This document shows positions 32,548 to 40,877 of a stretch of 64,000 nt of DNA, in pieces. This DNA comes from Serpens sp035497915. GTDB taxonomy: Bacteria > Pseudomonadota > Gammaproteobacteria > Pseudomonadales > Pseudomonadaceae. Each line of letters starts with the position of its first letter. The stretch's first letter is position 1. The notes under the pieces are model-generated. The model had not been told where the DNA came from and searched no databases. It worked only from the letters and a program-made list of their open reading frames with translations. The DNA lies in contig NZ_DATJCS010000005.1 in the NCBI RefSeq assembly GCF_035497915.1, positions 62,001-126,000 on the forward strand, in the 5' to 3' direction. The translations under genes and the position numbers were made by a program.

Positions 32548-34619
32548 GCGAACTGGCACAGGTGCCGGTGACCACCCTCAAGGGGGTGGGCGCGGCGCTG
32601 GCGGAAAAACTCGCCAAGGTCGGCCTGGAGACGCTCCAGGACGTGCTGTTTCACCTGCCGTTGCGCTACCAGGACCGCACCCGAGTCACGCCGATCGGCG
32701 CGCTGCGTCCCGGCCAGGACGCGGTGGTGGAGGGCGTGGTGGCCGGCGCCGATGTGGTCATGGGCCGGCGGCGCAGCCTGCTGGTGCGCCTGCAGGACGG
32801 CAGCGGCACGCTGAGCCTGCGCTTCTTCCATTTCAGCCAGGCGCAGAAGGACGGCCTCAAGCGCGGCACCCCGCTGCGCTGCTACGGCGAGGTGCGCCCC
32901 GGCGCCACCGGCCTGGAAATCTATCACCCGGAATACCGCGCCATGAGCGGCGGCGAAGCGGCGCCGGTCGAGCAGACCCTGACGCCGATCTATCCGACCA
33001 CCGAGGGGCTGACCCAGCAGCGCCTGCGCTCCCTGAGCGAACAGGCGCTGGCGCGGCTCGGCCCCAACAGCCTGCCTGACTGGCTGCCGGCGGAACTGGC
33101 CAAAGAGCACCGGCTCGGCCCGCTGGCCGAGGCGATCCGCTATCTGCACCGCCCGCCGCCGGATGCCGACCTGCACGAACTGGCCGAGGGCCAGCACTGG
33201 GCGCAGCAGCGCCTGGCGTTCGAGGAACTGCTCACCCATCAACTGTCCCTGCAGCGCCTGCGCGAGAGCATTCGCGCCCAGCAGGCCCCGGCGCTGCCGC
33301 CGGCCACGCGCCTGCCGGGGTTGTACCTGCAGGGTCTGGGCTTCGCGCCCACCGGCGCGCAACGCCGCGTCGGCGCCGAGATCGCCTACGACCTGGCGCA
33401 GCCCGAACCCATGCTGCGCCTGGTGCAGGGCGATGTCGGCGCCGGCAAGACGGTGGTCGCCGCGCTGGCCGCCCTGCAGGCGCTGGAGGCCGGCTACCAG
33501 GTGGCGCTGATGGCGCCCACGGAAATCCTCGCCGAGCAGCATTTCCTCAACTTCAGCCGCTGGTTCGAACCGCTGGGCATCGACGTCGCCTGGCTGGCCG
33601 GCAAGCTCAAGGGCAAGGCCCGCGCCGCCGCGCTGGAACGGATCGCCGGCGGCTGCCCGATGGTGGTCGGCACCCACGCGTTGTTCCAGGACGAGGTGCG
33701 CTTCGCCCGCCTGGCGCTGGTGATCATCGACGAGCAACACCGCTTCGGCGTGCAGCAGCGCCTGGCGCTGCGCCAGAAGGGCGTGGACGGCCGGCTGTGC
33801 CCGCACCAGCTGATCATGACCGCCACGCCGATCCCGCGCACCCTGGCGATGAGCGCCTACGCCGATCTGGACACCTCGATCCTCGACGAACTACCGCCCG
33901 GCCGCACGCCGGTGAACACCCTGGCCATCGCCGACAGTCGCCGCCCGGAAGTCATCGAGCGGGTGCGCGCGGCCTGCCACGAGGGGCGTCAGGCCTACTG
34001 GGTGTGCACGCTGATCGAGGAATCGGAAGAACTGACCTGCCAGGCGGCGCAGACCAGCTACGAGGAACTGTCCGCCGCCCTCGGCGAGCTGCGCGTCGGG
34101 CTGATCCACGGGCGCATGAAGCCGGCCGAGAAGGCGGCGGTGATGGAGGCGTTCAAGGCCGGCGAGCTGCAGCTGCTGGTGGCCACCACGGTGATCGAGG
34201 TAGGCGTGGACGTGCCCAACGCCAGCCTGATGATCATCGAGAACCCCGAACGCCTCGGCCTGGCCCAGTTGCACCAGCTGCGCGGGCGCGTCGGTCGGGG
34301 CAGTGCGGTCAGCCACTGCGTCCTGCTCTATCATGCGCCGCTGTCGCAACTGGGCCGCGAACGCCTGGCGATCATGCGCGAGACCACCGATGGCTTCCTG
34401 ATCGCCGAAAAGGATCTGGAGCTGCGCGGTCCCGGCGAGATGCTCGGCACGCGGCAGACCGGCCTGCTGCAGTTCAAGGTCGCCGACCTGATGCGTGACG
34501 CCGATCTGTTGCCGGCGGTGCGCGAGGCGGCGCAGCAGTTGCTGGCGCGCTGGCCGCAGCACGTCGCGCCGCTGCTGGCACGCTGGCTGCGCCATGGTCA
34601 GCAGTACGGTCAGGTGTGA
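32544..34619 (+). CDS. recG: ATP-dependent DNA helicase RecG
   Basis: Remodels stalled replication forks and branched DNA. The product is 691 residues: an N-terminal OB-fold wedge domain, then helicase motifs Walker A GDVGAGKT (296-303), DEQH (396-399), TATPIPRT and the C-terminal domain with VATTVIEVGVDVPNA and QLHQLRGRVGRG. The ATG overlaps the oxyR stop (ATGA), so translation is probably coupled to oxyR. Confidence 0.97.
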   Translation: MSELAQVPVTTLKGVGAALAEKLAKVGLETLQDVLFHLPLRYQDRTRVTPIGALRPGQDAVVEGVVAGADVVMGRRRSLLVRLQDGSGTLSLRFFHFSQAQKDGLKRGTPLRCYGEVRPGATGLEIYHPEYRAMSGGEAAPVEQTLTPIYPTTEGLTQQRLRSLSEQALARLGPNSLPDWLPAELAKEHRLGPLAEAIRYLHRPPPDADLHELAEGQHWAQQRLAFEELLTHQLSLQRLRESIRAQQAPALPPATRLPGLYLQGLGFAPTGAQRRVGAEIAYDLAQPEPMLRLVQGDVGAGKTVVAALAALQALEAGYQVALMAPTEILAEQHFLNFSRWFEPLGIDVAWLAGKLKGKARAAALERIAGGCPMVVGTHALFQDEVRFARLALVIIDEQHRFGVQQRLALRQKGVDGRLCPHQLIMTATPIPRTLAMSAYADLDTSILDELPPGRTPVNTLAIADSRRPEVIERVRAACHEGRQAYWVCTLIEESEELTCQAAQTSYEELSAALGELRVGLIHGRMKPAEKAAVMEAFKAGELQLLVATTVIEVGVDVPNASLMIIENPERLGLAQLHQLRGRVGRGSAVSHCVLLYHAPLSQLGRERLAIMRETTDGFLIAEKDLELRGPGEMLGTRQTGLLQFKVADLMRDADLLPAVREAAQQLLARWPQHVAPLLARWLRHGQQYGQV

Positions 34620-34703
34620 CATTTTCGTGACGGACGGCCCTTGGGAAAATCCAGGTGCCGCCGATACGCCTTGCAAACGCCCGTTTCGGATCCGGATGTA
34701 CCC

Positions 34704-36131
34704 ATGAACGAGTGCACCATCGTCCCGGCTGACCAGCCGTCGACCGTTCCCCTGTTGATGCAGCAACTGCTGCGCCGGCTGGCCGTGCCCCTGCGCACCC
34801 GCCCGGACGAGCCCGGCGTCCCGCCGGCCCAGCGCATCCAGGCCGTGCTGCTGGAAGACAGCCTGGGCGCGGTACTGGTGCTGTATCCGCGCAACCAGTT
34901 GCTCGATCTCAAGCGGCTGGCCGCCTTCAGTGAGCGCCAGCTTGGCCCGGTACGTCCCGAGCGTCTCAAGCGCATGCTCGGCCGCCATGGCCTGATCTGC
35001 CTGCCGGCGCTGCCGGCGATCACCAGTTCGCCGTGTCTGTATGACGATCGGCTGCTGGAACAGCCAGTGCTGCTGATCGAGTCCGGAACGCCGGGCCTGC
35101 TGTTGGAGATCGGCCGCGAGCATTTTCAGATGCTGCTGGCCAAGGCGCGTCCCGGTCACTTTGGTGAGCCGCTGGGCAACATCCGCCCGAACCTCGACCG
35201 TCCGGGCGACGACAGCAGCGAAATCGACCAGGCGGTGAAGACCTTCACCGCGCGGCGCATCCAGCAGCGTCTCGGCGAGACCATGGAGATTCCGCCGCTG
35301 ACCCGCACCGCGCAGCGCATCATCAAGCTGCGCGCCAACCCGAACGCGACCATCGAGGACATCACTTCGGTGGTGGAAACCGACCCGGCGCTGGCCGCGC
35401 AGGTGATGCGCTGGGCGAGCTCGCCGCTGTATGCCGCGCCCGGCAAGGTGCGCTCGGTGGAGGATGCGATCATCCGCGTGCTGGGTTTCGATCTGGTGAT
35501 CAACCTGGCCCTCGGCCTGGCCCTGGGCCGACACCTGAGCCAGCTCAGCGATCCCAACCAGCAGAACACCCCCTACTGGCAGCAGGCGATCTACACCGCC
35601 GCGCTGATCGAGGGGCTGACCCGCATGATGCCCGTCGCCCAGCGTCCGGAGACCGGCCTGGCCTACCTCGGCGGGCTGCTGCACAACTTCGGCTACCTGC
35701 TGCTGGCGCATATCTTCCCGCCGCACTTCAACCTGATCTGCCAGCACCTGGAAACCAACCCGCACCTCTGGCATGGGCACATCGAGCAGCACCTGCTGGG
35801 CATCACCCGCGAGCAGATCGGCAGCTGGATGATGCGCAACTGGGAGATGCAGGAGGAGATTTCCACCGCGCTGCGCTTCCAGAACGACCCGGATTACGCC
35901 GGGCCACACTGCGCCTACGCCAATCTGGTGTATCTGGCGGTCAACCTGCTGCGCGGGCAGAAGATCGGCCACGGCCTGCAGCAGCCGGTGCCCGAGGCGC
36001 TCTATCAGCGCCTGGGCATCAGCGCCGAGCAGGCCGAGGATGCGTTGCAGAAGGTGCTGCGCGCCGAAGCGGCGCTGCGCGAGATGGCCAGCCAGTTCCA
36101 GAACTCGCGCAGCGACGAGCCGCAGGAGTAA
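34704..36131 (+). CDS. YbaK-like / HDOD domain fusion protein
   Basis: A 475-residue protein with two parts. Residues ~15-165 resemble a YbaK/EbsC (prolyl-tRNA editing-type) fold: QRIQAVLLEDSLGAVLVLYP, FSERQLGPVRPERLKRMLGR and SPCLYDDRLLEQPVLLIESG. Residues ~195-400 are an HDOD domain: IPPLTRTAQRIIKLRANPNA, ITSVVETDPALAAQVMRWAS, SVEDAIIRVLGFDLVINLAL, a signal-transduction module lacking a working HD phosphodiesterase site. The same fusion is found after recG in other pseudomonads. Function is unknown. The ATG at 34704 was chosen on homology; its ribosome site is weak. Confidence 0.83.
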   Translation: MNECTIVPADQPSTVPLLMQQLLRRLAVPLRTRPDEPGVPPAQRIQAVLLEDSLGAVLVLYPRNQLLDLKRLAAFSERQLGPVRPERLKRMLGRHGLICLPALPAITSSPCLYDDRLLEQPVLLIESGTPGLLLEIGREHFQMLLAKARPGHFGEPLGNIRPNLDRPGDDSSEIDQAVKTFTARRIQQRLGETMEIPPLTRTAQRIIKLRANPNATIEDITSVVETDPALAAQVMRWASSPLYAAPGKVRSVEDAIIRVLGFDLVINLALGLALGRHLSQLSDPNQQNTPYWQQAIYTAALIEGLTRMMPVAQRPETGLAYLGGLLHNFGYLLLAHIFPPHFNLICQHLETNPHLWHGHIEQHLLGITREQIGSWMMRNWEMQEEISTALRFQNDPDYAGPHCAYANLVYLAVNLLRGQKIGHGLQQPVPEALYQRLGISAEQAEDALQKVLRAEAALREMASQFQNSRSDEPQE

Positions 36132-36163
36132 GGCGCGGGCCCGGTGCAGCGCCCCGCTGAGGT

Positions 36164-36208
36164 GTAGGGCCGGGTTTATCCCGGCCAACGGCCGGCGCCA
36201 GCCGGCCC
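36164..36208. repeat. Palindromic repeat (GGGCCGGGTTTATCCCGGCC family) plus adjacent hairpin
   Basis: One copy at 36164-36186 beginning GTAGGGCC is followed immediately by a second GC hairpin, GGCCGGC/GCCGGCC (36190-36206). It lies between the converging HDOD and SCP2-like genes. Confidence 0.8.
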
Positions 36209-36214
36209 AGGGGA

Positions 36215-36589
36215 TCAGGCCTGCTTCTTCGGCTTCAGGTACTTGGTCAGGCCCTGGAACCACATCACCAGCATCGGATTGCCCTGGATCTGGATGTCCT
36301 TGTCCTGGATGCCTTTCATGAAGGCCAGCTGCTTGTTCTTGGCGGTGAAGGTGGCGAAGCCGTAGGCGGCGTCGCGAAAGCCCAGGGCGAAGGCCGGCTG
36401 CTGCGCGGGGCCGCGTTTGCTGGTCACCCGCTGATCCTTGACGATGAAGTGGCGGGCCACCTTGCCGTCCAGGGTGTGCAGCTGGAACACCAGGTCCTTG
36501 TCGGCCAGTTGCTGCTGGAATTCGGAATTGGTGCGGCTGGCCTTTTTCATCAGGCGGCCCAGCATCCAGAGGAGAAAACGAAATTTCAT
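36215..36589 (-). CDS. SCP2-like sterol-carrier domain protein
   Basis: A 124-residue protein with a hydrophobic N-terminus (MKFRFLLWMLGRLMKKASRT) and an SCP2-like alpha/beta body: FQLHTLDGKVARHFIVKDQR, PAFALGFRDAAYGFATFTAK and IQIQGNPMLVMWFQGLTKYL. The family binds hydrophobic ligands, but no bacterial substrate is known. I identify the fold from pattern only. It converges with the HDOD gene and is 126 bp from the hup gene. Confidence 0.65.
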   Translation of the reverse strand: MKFRFLLWMLGRLMKKASRTNSEFQQQLADKDLVFQLHTLDGKVARHFIVKDQRVTSKRGPAQQPAFALGFRDAAYGFATFTAKNKQLAFMKGIQDKDIQIQGNPMLVMWFQGLTKYLKPKKQA

Positions 36590-36670
36590 CGCGGCCTCGA
36601 AAGGGGGGAGATTGTTGTTAGGCGCGCGATTCTAGCGGCCACATACCCCACAAGCAGCCGAACTTGTGTA

Positions 36671-36708
36671 GAAAAATGCAAACAACGGCCCGCCTGCGGG
36701 CGGGCCGT
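36671..36708 (-). terminator. Terminator of the HU gene
   Basis: Arms ACGGCCCGCC/GGCGGGCCGT (36685-36694 and 36699-36708). On the minus strand they are followed by TTGTTTGCATTTTT. It begins 8 nt after the HU stop codon. Confidence 0.8.
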
Positions 36709-36715
36709 GCGGCGA

Positions 36716-36988
36716 TCAGTTGATGGCGTCGCGCAGCGACTTGCCGGGTTTGAAGGCCACGGTGTTGCTGGCCTTGATCTTCACGGGTTCACCGGTCTGC
36801 GGGTTCTTGCCGGTGCGGGCGCCCCGGTGACGTTGCACGAAAGTGCCGAAGCCGACCAGCGTGACGCTTTCCTTGCGGTTCAGCGCATCGGTGATTTCGT
36901 CCAGGACGGCGTTGAGCACGCGATTGGCCTGCTCGCGGGTGAGATCGGCCTTGTCCGCGATGGCGGCGGCGAGTTCCGGTTTACGCAT
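36716..36988 (-). CDS. hupA: DNA-binding protein HU, alpha-type
   Basis: A 90-residue nucleoid protein. The dimerisation helices KPELAAAIADKADLTREQAN and VLNAVLDEITDALNR are followed by ESVTLVGFGTF and the DNA-binding arm HRGARTGKNPQTGEPVKIKA, ending NTVAFKPGKSLRDAIN. It is between the SCP2-like and rubredoxin reductase genes, as in other pseudomonads. The symbol follows Pseudomonas usage as I recall it. The 5' leader contains a long ARN-type A-rich tract. Confidence 0.93.
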   Translation of the reverse strand: MRKPELAAAIADKADLTREQANRVLNAVLDEITDALNRKESVTLVGFGTFVQRHRGARTGKNPQTGEPVKIKASNTVAFKPGKSLRDAIN

Positions 36989-37013
36989 AGAGGTGCCTCT
37001 TTCGACGGTGTCA

Positions 37014-37033
37014 TTGTTGTTCTTGTTGTTGTG
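37014..37033 (-). promoter_or_regulatory. A-rich (ARN)n tract in the HU mRNA leader, candidate Hfq/Crc site
   Basis: Read as mRNA, this is CACAACAACAAGAACAACAA. It gives six consecutive A-R-N triplets, the pattern bound by the distal face of Hfq and the basis of Pseudomonas catabolite-activity motifs (AANAANAA). It lies 25 nt upstream of the HU start codon, close to the AGAGG ribosome site. Its function is inference. Confidence 0.5.
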
Positions 37034-37192
37034 TCCGTGCTGCTCGGCTGAACAGCGCCCCGAGCTGCTGCGAAGCTCTAGCCTGCGGCAGTCGCTTCGA
37101 GGATGGCATGTGCCTACGGGCCACGCCAGTCCTGGGAAGACCCCCGCCCTGCCAACTGTGCCCCAGATCCGACGGAACGCACGCCTCTGCGT
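37034..37192. other. Intergenic region between hupA and rubredoxin reductase
   Basis: It must hold the HU promoter on the minus strand, but no convincing -10/-35 pair is visible. A hairpin GAACGCA/TGCGTTC (about 37172-37189) follows the rubredoxin reductase stop without a T-run. Confidence 0.3.
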
Positions 37193-38347
37193 TCAGTCGA
37201 GCAGCGGCGGCAGCTCCCGGTTGAGCGCCAGCCGACCCTGCACGGCCTGGCCGCTGAGGCCGTAGCCCAGCAACTTGCCGTCGGCATCGCGGCACAGCGC
37301 CTGCCAGTCCGGGCCTTCGCCTTGCAGTTCCCAGTTACCAACGTGGCCGGGCGGCGGCAGCGCCACCACCAGCGGGCAGGCCGGCGTCTTCACCGTCACC
37401 GGCATGGGTCCGTAGCGCACTTCGCTGGGTTCGCCAGCCAGGGTGCGCGCCAGGGCGCGCACGCCGGCCATCAGCGGCATCACGTACAGCAGGTTGAGTC
37501 CGTCGACTTCGGCGCAGTCGCCCAGGGCGTAGACATGCTCGGCGGAGGTCTGCAGCCGGCGGTCGACGCGGATGCCACGCCCGCAGGCCAGCCCGGCGGC
37601 GTTGGCCAGCGCGACGCGCGGACGCAGGCCGACCGCCGAGAGCACCAGGTCGCAGCTCAGGCGCGTGCCATCGGACAGCAGCGCCTGCAGGCCGTCGTCG
37701 GCCGGGTTCAGGCTGGCCAGCGTGCGGCCCAGATACAGGCCCACGCCGAGCTGTTGCAGGGCGTCGCGCAGGGCGCCGCCCAAGGCCGGTTGCAGCAGCT
37801 CGGGCATCGGCTGTTCGGACAGGCCGACCAGATCCACCTGGTAACCGCCCAGGCGCAGGTCGTTGGCGAACTCGCAGCCGATCAGTCCGGCGCCGAGGAT
37901 CAGCACTCGCTGCTTGCCCGCCAGCGCGCTGCGAAAGCGCGCGTAGTCCTCCAGATCGTTGATCGTGAGAATGCGCCCGGTGGCATCGCCATCCACCGGC
38001 ACCCGCACGCACTCGGCGCCCAGGGCCAGCACCAGGTCGCGGTAGTCGACCGGCTCGTTACCGAGCCACAGGCGGCGCGCCTGCGGGTCGATGGCGGTCA
38101 CCCGGGTGTGGGTGCGGATCTCGGCGTTCAGCTGCTCGGCCAGCGCGCCCGGTTCGGCCATCACCAGCGCCTCGGCATCCTGGCCCTTGGCGAAGGCGGT
38201 GGAGAGCATCGGCTTGGAATAGGAACGGCCGTCGTCGGCGCTGATCAACAGCAGCGGGGTTTGCGCATCGAGCTTGCGAAGCTCCCGGGCCAGGCCGTAG
38301 CCGGCCAGCCCGGTGCCGACGATCACCACGGGGGCGGGTCGCGTCAT
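37193..38347 (-). CDS. rubB: Rubredoxin-NAD+ reductase
   Basis: FAD/NADH oxidoreductase of 384 residues that reduces rubredoxin for alkane hydroxylase or other acceptors. The FAD motif VVIVGTGLAGYGLAREL is at 7-23, the NAD motif RVLILGAGLIGCEFAND near 144-160, and VYALGDCAEVDGLNLLYVMP near 276-295. Its ATG overlaps the rubredoxin stop by one base, so translation is probably coupled. No alkB hydroxylase is in the window, so a general electron-transfer or oxidative role is possible. Confidence 0.94.
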   Translation of the reverse strand: MTRPAPVVIVGTGLAGYGLARELRKLDAQTPLLLISADDGRSYSKPMLSTAFAKGQDAEALVMAEPGALAEQLNAEIRTHTRVTAIDPQARRLWLGNEPVDYRDLVLALGAECVRVPVDGDATGRILTINDLEDYARFRSALAGKQRVLILGAGLIGCEFANDLRLGGYQVDLVGLSEQPMPELLQPALGGALRDALQQLGVGLYLGRTLASLNPADDGLQALLSDGTRLSCDLVLSAVGLRPRVALANAAGLACGRGIRVDRRLQTSAEHVYALGDCAEVDGLNLLYVMPLMAGVRALARTLAGEPSEVRYGPMPVTVKTPACPLVVALPPPGHVGNWELQGEGPDWQALCRDADGKLLGYGLSGQAVQGRLALNRELPPLLD

Positions 38348-38517
38348 CAGGCCACCACTTCCATCATCACGAAGTCACTCTTGCTGACGCCACAGTCGGG
38401 GCACAGCCAGTCCTCGGGCACCTGCGCCCAGGGGGTGCCGGGGGCGATGCCGTCTTCGGGCCAGCCCTTGGCTTCGTCATAGATCAGTCCGCATACCGCG
38501 CATTGCCAGGTCTTCAT
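38347..38517 (-). CDS. rubA: Rubredoxin
   Basis: A 56-residue one-iron protein with both Cys pairs, CAVCG at 6-10 and CPDCG at 39-43, and the aromatic core residues of the family (GLIYDEAKGWPEDGIAPGTP). The ATG at 38517 begins MKTWQCAVCG; an in-frame upstream codon would add 21 unrelated residues. P. aeruginosa carries two tandem rubredoxin genes here, as I recall, and only one is present. Confidence 0.96.
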   Translation of the reverse strand: MKTWQCAVCGLIYDEAKGWPEDGIAPGTPWAQVPEDWLCPDCGVSKSDFVMMEVVA

Positions 38518-38651
38518 CTGTATTGGTCTCGCTGGGTTGCCATGAACCGGCACGCTATCCCAAGCACCGCGATGCGCCAAGGGCGGCAGACCCTTTCCTT
38601 GGTAGGGTGCGGTAGACTGCCGGCCTTCGTACCCCAGCTGCCGATTCCATC

Positions 38652-39197
38652 GTGTCCGACCTTTCTCCCTGGCTGACCGCCGATCGCCTGGCCGCCCCGC
38701 TCGATGTCAGCGTGCGGGACTGGCTGTTCGAGCCGGGCTCCCTGACCCTGCGCCTGACCACCCTGGCCGGGGGCGATTTTTCCGTGCGCCCGCTGCTGGA
38801 AGGCTGGCATAGCCTGCGCGACGACGAATGCGCCGCCCTGGGCCTGGCGCCGGGCAGCACCGGCTGGGTGCGCGAGGTCTATCTGTGCGGGCACGGCGAG
38901 CCCTGGGTGTTCGCCCGCAGTGTGGCCAGTCGCGAGGCCCTGCAGGCGCTGGAACTGGATCTGCAGCACCTGGGCAAGCGCCCGCTGGGCCATCTGCTGT
39001 TCAGCGACAAGGCCTTCGGGCGCAGCCCGTTCGAGATCTGCTACTACCCGCCCGCCTGGCTGCCCGCCGAGGTGAGCCAGGCCGGGCTCTGGGCGCGGCG
39101 TTCCTGCTTCCAGCGCGGCGCGGTCGGCGTGCTGGTCGCCGAGATCTTCCTGCCGCCGCACTGGCGGGCGGTACGCGCCGCCGACGACAAACTCTAG
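38652..39197 (+). CDS. ubiC: Chorismate pyruvate-lyase
   Basis: Splits chorismate into 4-hydroxybenzoate and pyruvate, the first step of ubiquinone synthesis. The product is 181 residues, with WVREVYLCGHGEPWVFARSV, PFEICYYPP, RRSCF and the C-terminal AEIFLPPHW. The start is GTG with a weak ribosome site. ubiA follows 24 nt later, the usual pair. It diverges from the rubredoxin genes. Confidence 0.94.
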   Translation: MSDLSPWLTADRLAAPLDVSVRDWLFEPGSLTLRLTTLAGGDFSVRPLLEGWHSLRDDECAALGLAPGSTGWVREVYLCGHGEPWVFARSVASREALQALELDLQHLGKRPLGHLLFSDKAFGRSPFEICYYPPAWLPAEVSQAGLWARRSCFQRGAVGVLVAEIFLPPHWRAVRAADDKL

Positions 39198-39221
39198 TCA
39201 GCGCTTCACACCGGAGAACCC

Positions 39222-40112
39222 ATGTACACGCAGCTGCTGCAATCGTTCAATCGCCTGCATCCCCGCGCCTGGGACTTCATCCAGCTGATGCGCCTGGACA
39301 AGCCGATCGGCATCTACCTGCTGCTCTGGCCGACCCTGGCGGCGCTGTGGATCGCGGGCGAGGGCGCGCCGAGTGTCGGCCACGTGGTGATCTTCACCCT
39401 GGGCGTGATCCTCATGCGCTCGGCCGGCTGCGTGATCAACGACTTCGCCGACCGCAACTTCGACGGTCACGTGGCGCGCACCCGCCAGCGACCGCTGGCC
39501 AGTGGCCGGGTGCAGGTGAAGGAAGCCTGGGCGCTGTTCGCCGTGCTGGTGGCGCTCAGCTTCGGCCTGGTGTTGCTGACCAACGTCGTCACCGTGTGGC
39601 TGTCCTTCGGCGCCCTGGCGGTGGCCGCGCTGTACCCGTTCATGAAGCGCTACACCTACTACCCGCAGGTGGTGCTCGGCGCGGCCTATTCGTGGGGCAT
39701 CCTCATGTGCTTCACCGCCGAGCGCGGCGTGCTGCCGCCGGAAGCCTGGGTGCTGTTCATCGCCAACGTGGTGTGGACGGTCGGCTACGACACCTACTAC
39801 GCCATGGCCGACCGCGAGGACGACCTGAAGATTGGCGTGCGCTCGACCGCCATCCTGTTCGGCGAGGCTGACCGGCTGATCATCTTCACCCTGCAGTGCC
39901 TGTCGCTGGCCTTCCTGCTGCTGGCCGGCGCGCGTTTCGAACTGGGCCTGTACTTCCATCTCGGCCTGGGCGTGGCGCTGGCCTGCTTCCTCTGGGAGTT
40001 CCACCGCACCCGCAAGCGTGAGCCGCTGGTGTGCTTCCAGGCCTTCCTGCACAACCACTGGGCCGGGCTGGCGATCTTCATCGGCGTGGTGGTGGATTAC
40101 CTGCTGCGCTAG
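39222..40112 (+). CDS. ubiA: 4-hydroxybenzoate polyprenyltransferase
   Basis: Integral-membrane prenyltransferase of 296 residues that attaches the polyprenyl tail to 4-hydroxybenzoate. Both Asp-rich Mg/diphosphate motifs are present: NDFADRNFDGHVARTRQRPL and YDTYYAMADREDDLKIGVRS. About eight hydrophobic spans are visible. CCGGAG lies before the ATG. It is downstream of ubiC in one operon and followed by two tandem palindromic repeat units. Confidence 0.96.
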   Translation: MYTQLLQSFNRLHPRAWDFIQLMRLDKPIGIYLLLWPTLAALWIAGEGAPSVGHVVIFTLGVILMRSAGCVINDFADRNFDGHVARTRQRPLASGRVQVKEAWALFAVLVALSFGLVLLTNVVTVWLSFGALAVAALYPFMKRYTYYPQVVLGAAYSWGILMCFTAERGVLPPEAWVLFIANVVWTVGYDTYYAMADREDDLKIGVRSTAILFGEADRLIIFTLQCLSLAFLLLAGARFELGLYFHLGLGVALACFLWEFHRTRKREPLVCFQAFLHNHWAGLAIFIGVVVDYLLR

Positions 40113-40129
40113 TCGAGCTGCCGAACCCC

Positions 40130-40347
40130 TGTGGGGCCGGCTTAATGCCGGCCAGCGGAGCCGAATCCGATGCCTGGGTGTCGTTCCCACTGCCGTCGGC
40201 CGGGATAAACCCGGCCCTACAGGTATTACCGGGCTGCCGGCCGCACCGAACCCCTGTGGGGCCGGCTTTACGCCGGCCAGCGGGGCTGAATCCCGCGCCT
40301 AGGTGTCGTTCCCACCGCCGTCGGCCGGGATAAACCCGGCCCTACAG
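40130..40347. repeat. Two tandem palindromic repeat units (period 125 bp)
   Basis: Each unit of about 93 bp starts TGTGGGGCCGGC and ends GGCCGGGATAAACCCGGCCCTACAG read in segments (units 40130-40222 and 40255-40347). The interior GGTGTCGTTCCCAC is also conserved between units, as is the preceding CCGAACCCC. This is duplication of a whole REPIN-like unit, with its flank. It fills the gap between ubiA and the converging secreted-protein gene. Confidence 0.88.
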
Positions 40348-40351
40348 CACC

Positions 40352-40723
40352 CTACGGCTTGGCCACATGCCAGACGCCCATCAGGGTGTCGCCGGTGGTG
40401 TCGCCGGGCTGCTTGTCCTTGGCGTAGGTGTATAACGGCTTGCCGTCGTAGGCCCATTGCACGGTGCCATCCGGGCGGGTGACCAGGCTCCACTTGCCGC
40501 TCGGTTGCGCGCCTTCCTCGGCGATCAGCGGCGGCCAGATGTCTGCGCATTGCTCGGTGCAGTTGGATTGGCCCTCGCTGTCCTTGCCGTAGGTGTACAG
40601 CGTCATGCCCTGGGCATCCACCAGACGCCCATCCTGGACCGCTGCCGGTTCCTGGGCGTGGGCCGGGCCGGACAGCAGCGCCAGCAGGGCGATGGAGTTG
40701 AACAGCGGAACGGGCATTCTCAT
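40352..40723 (-). CDS. Secreted repeat protein with YxxxxD motifs (COG4315-like)
   Basis: A 123-residue periplasmic protein with a signal peptide (MRMPVPLFNSIALLALLSGP to AHA before QEPAA). Two copies of the short repeat LYTYGKD and LYTYAKD (near 42 and 97) and the pair NCTEQCADIWPPL are typical of the COG4315 secreted-repeat family. The role is unknown; some members lie near redox or metal-stress genes. It diverges from phoB. Confidence 0.8.
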   Translation of the reverse strand: MRMPVPLFNSIALLALLSGPAHAQEPAAVQDGRLVDAQGMTLYTYGKDSEGQSNCTEQCADIWPPLIAEEGAQPSGKWSLVTRPDGTVQWAYDGKPLYTYAKDKQPGDTTGDTLMGVWHVAKP

Positions 40724-40810
40724 GGCATGTCTCCCTCAGGATGGTGAGCCAATTGGAGTGCGCGCAACGGCCGATTGCCGGCGCGGGCCGACGCACGGCC
40801 GGCCACGCAA

Positions 40811-40844
40811 CTGTCACACCGCTGCAACAATTCCGTTATCTAAT
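40811..40844 (+). promoter_or_regulatory. Pho box and -10 of phoB-phoR
   Basis: CTGTCAC-ACCG-CTGCAAC (40811-40828) fits the tandem CTGTCAT-N4-CTGTCAT Pho box. TCTAAT lies 10 nt downstream (40839-40844), the spacing of PhoB-activated promoters. It supports autoregulation of phoBR under phosphate limitation. Confidence 0.75.
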
Positions 40845-40877
40845 GCGCGGCAATGACGGAAACCGCATAGGGAAACC

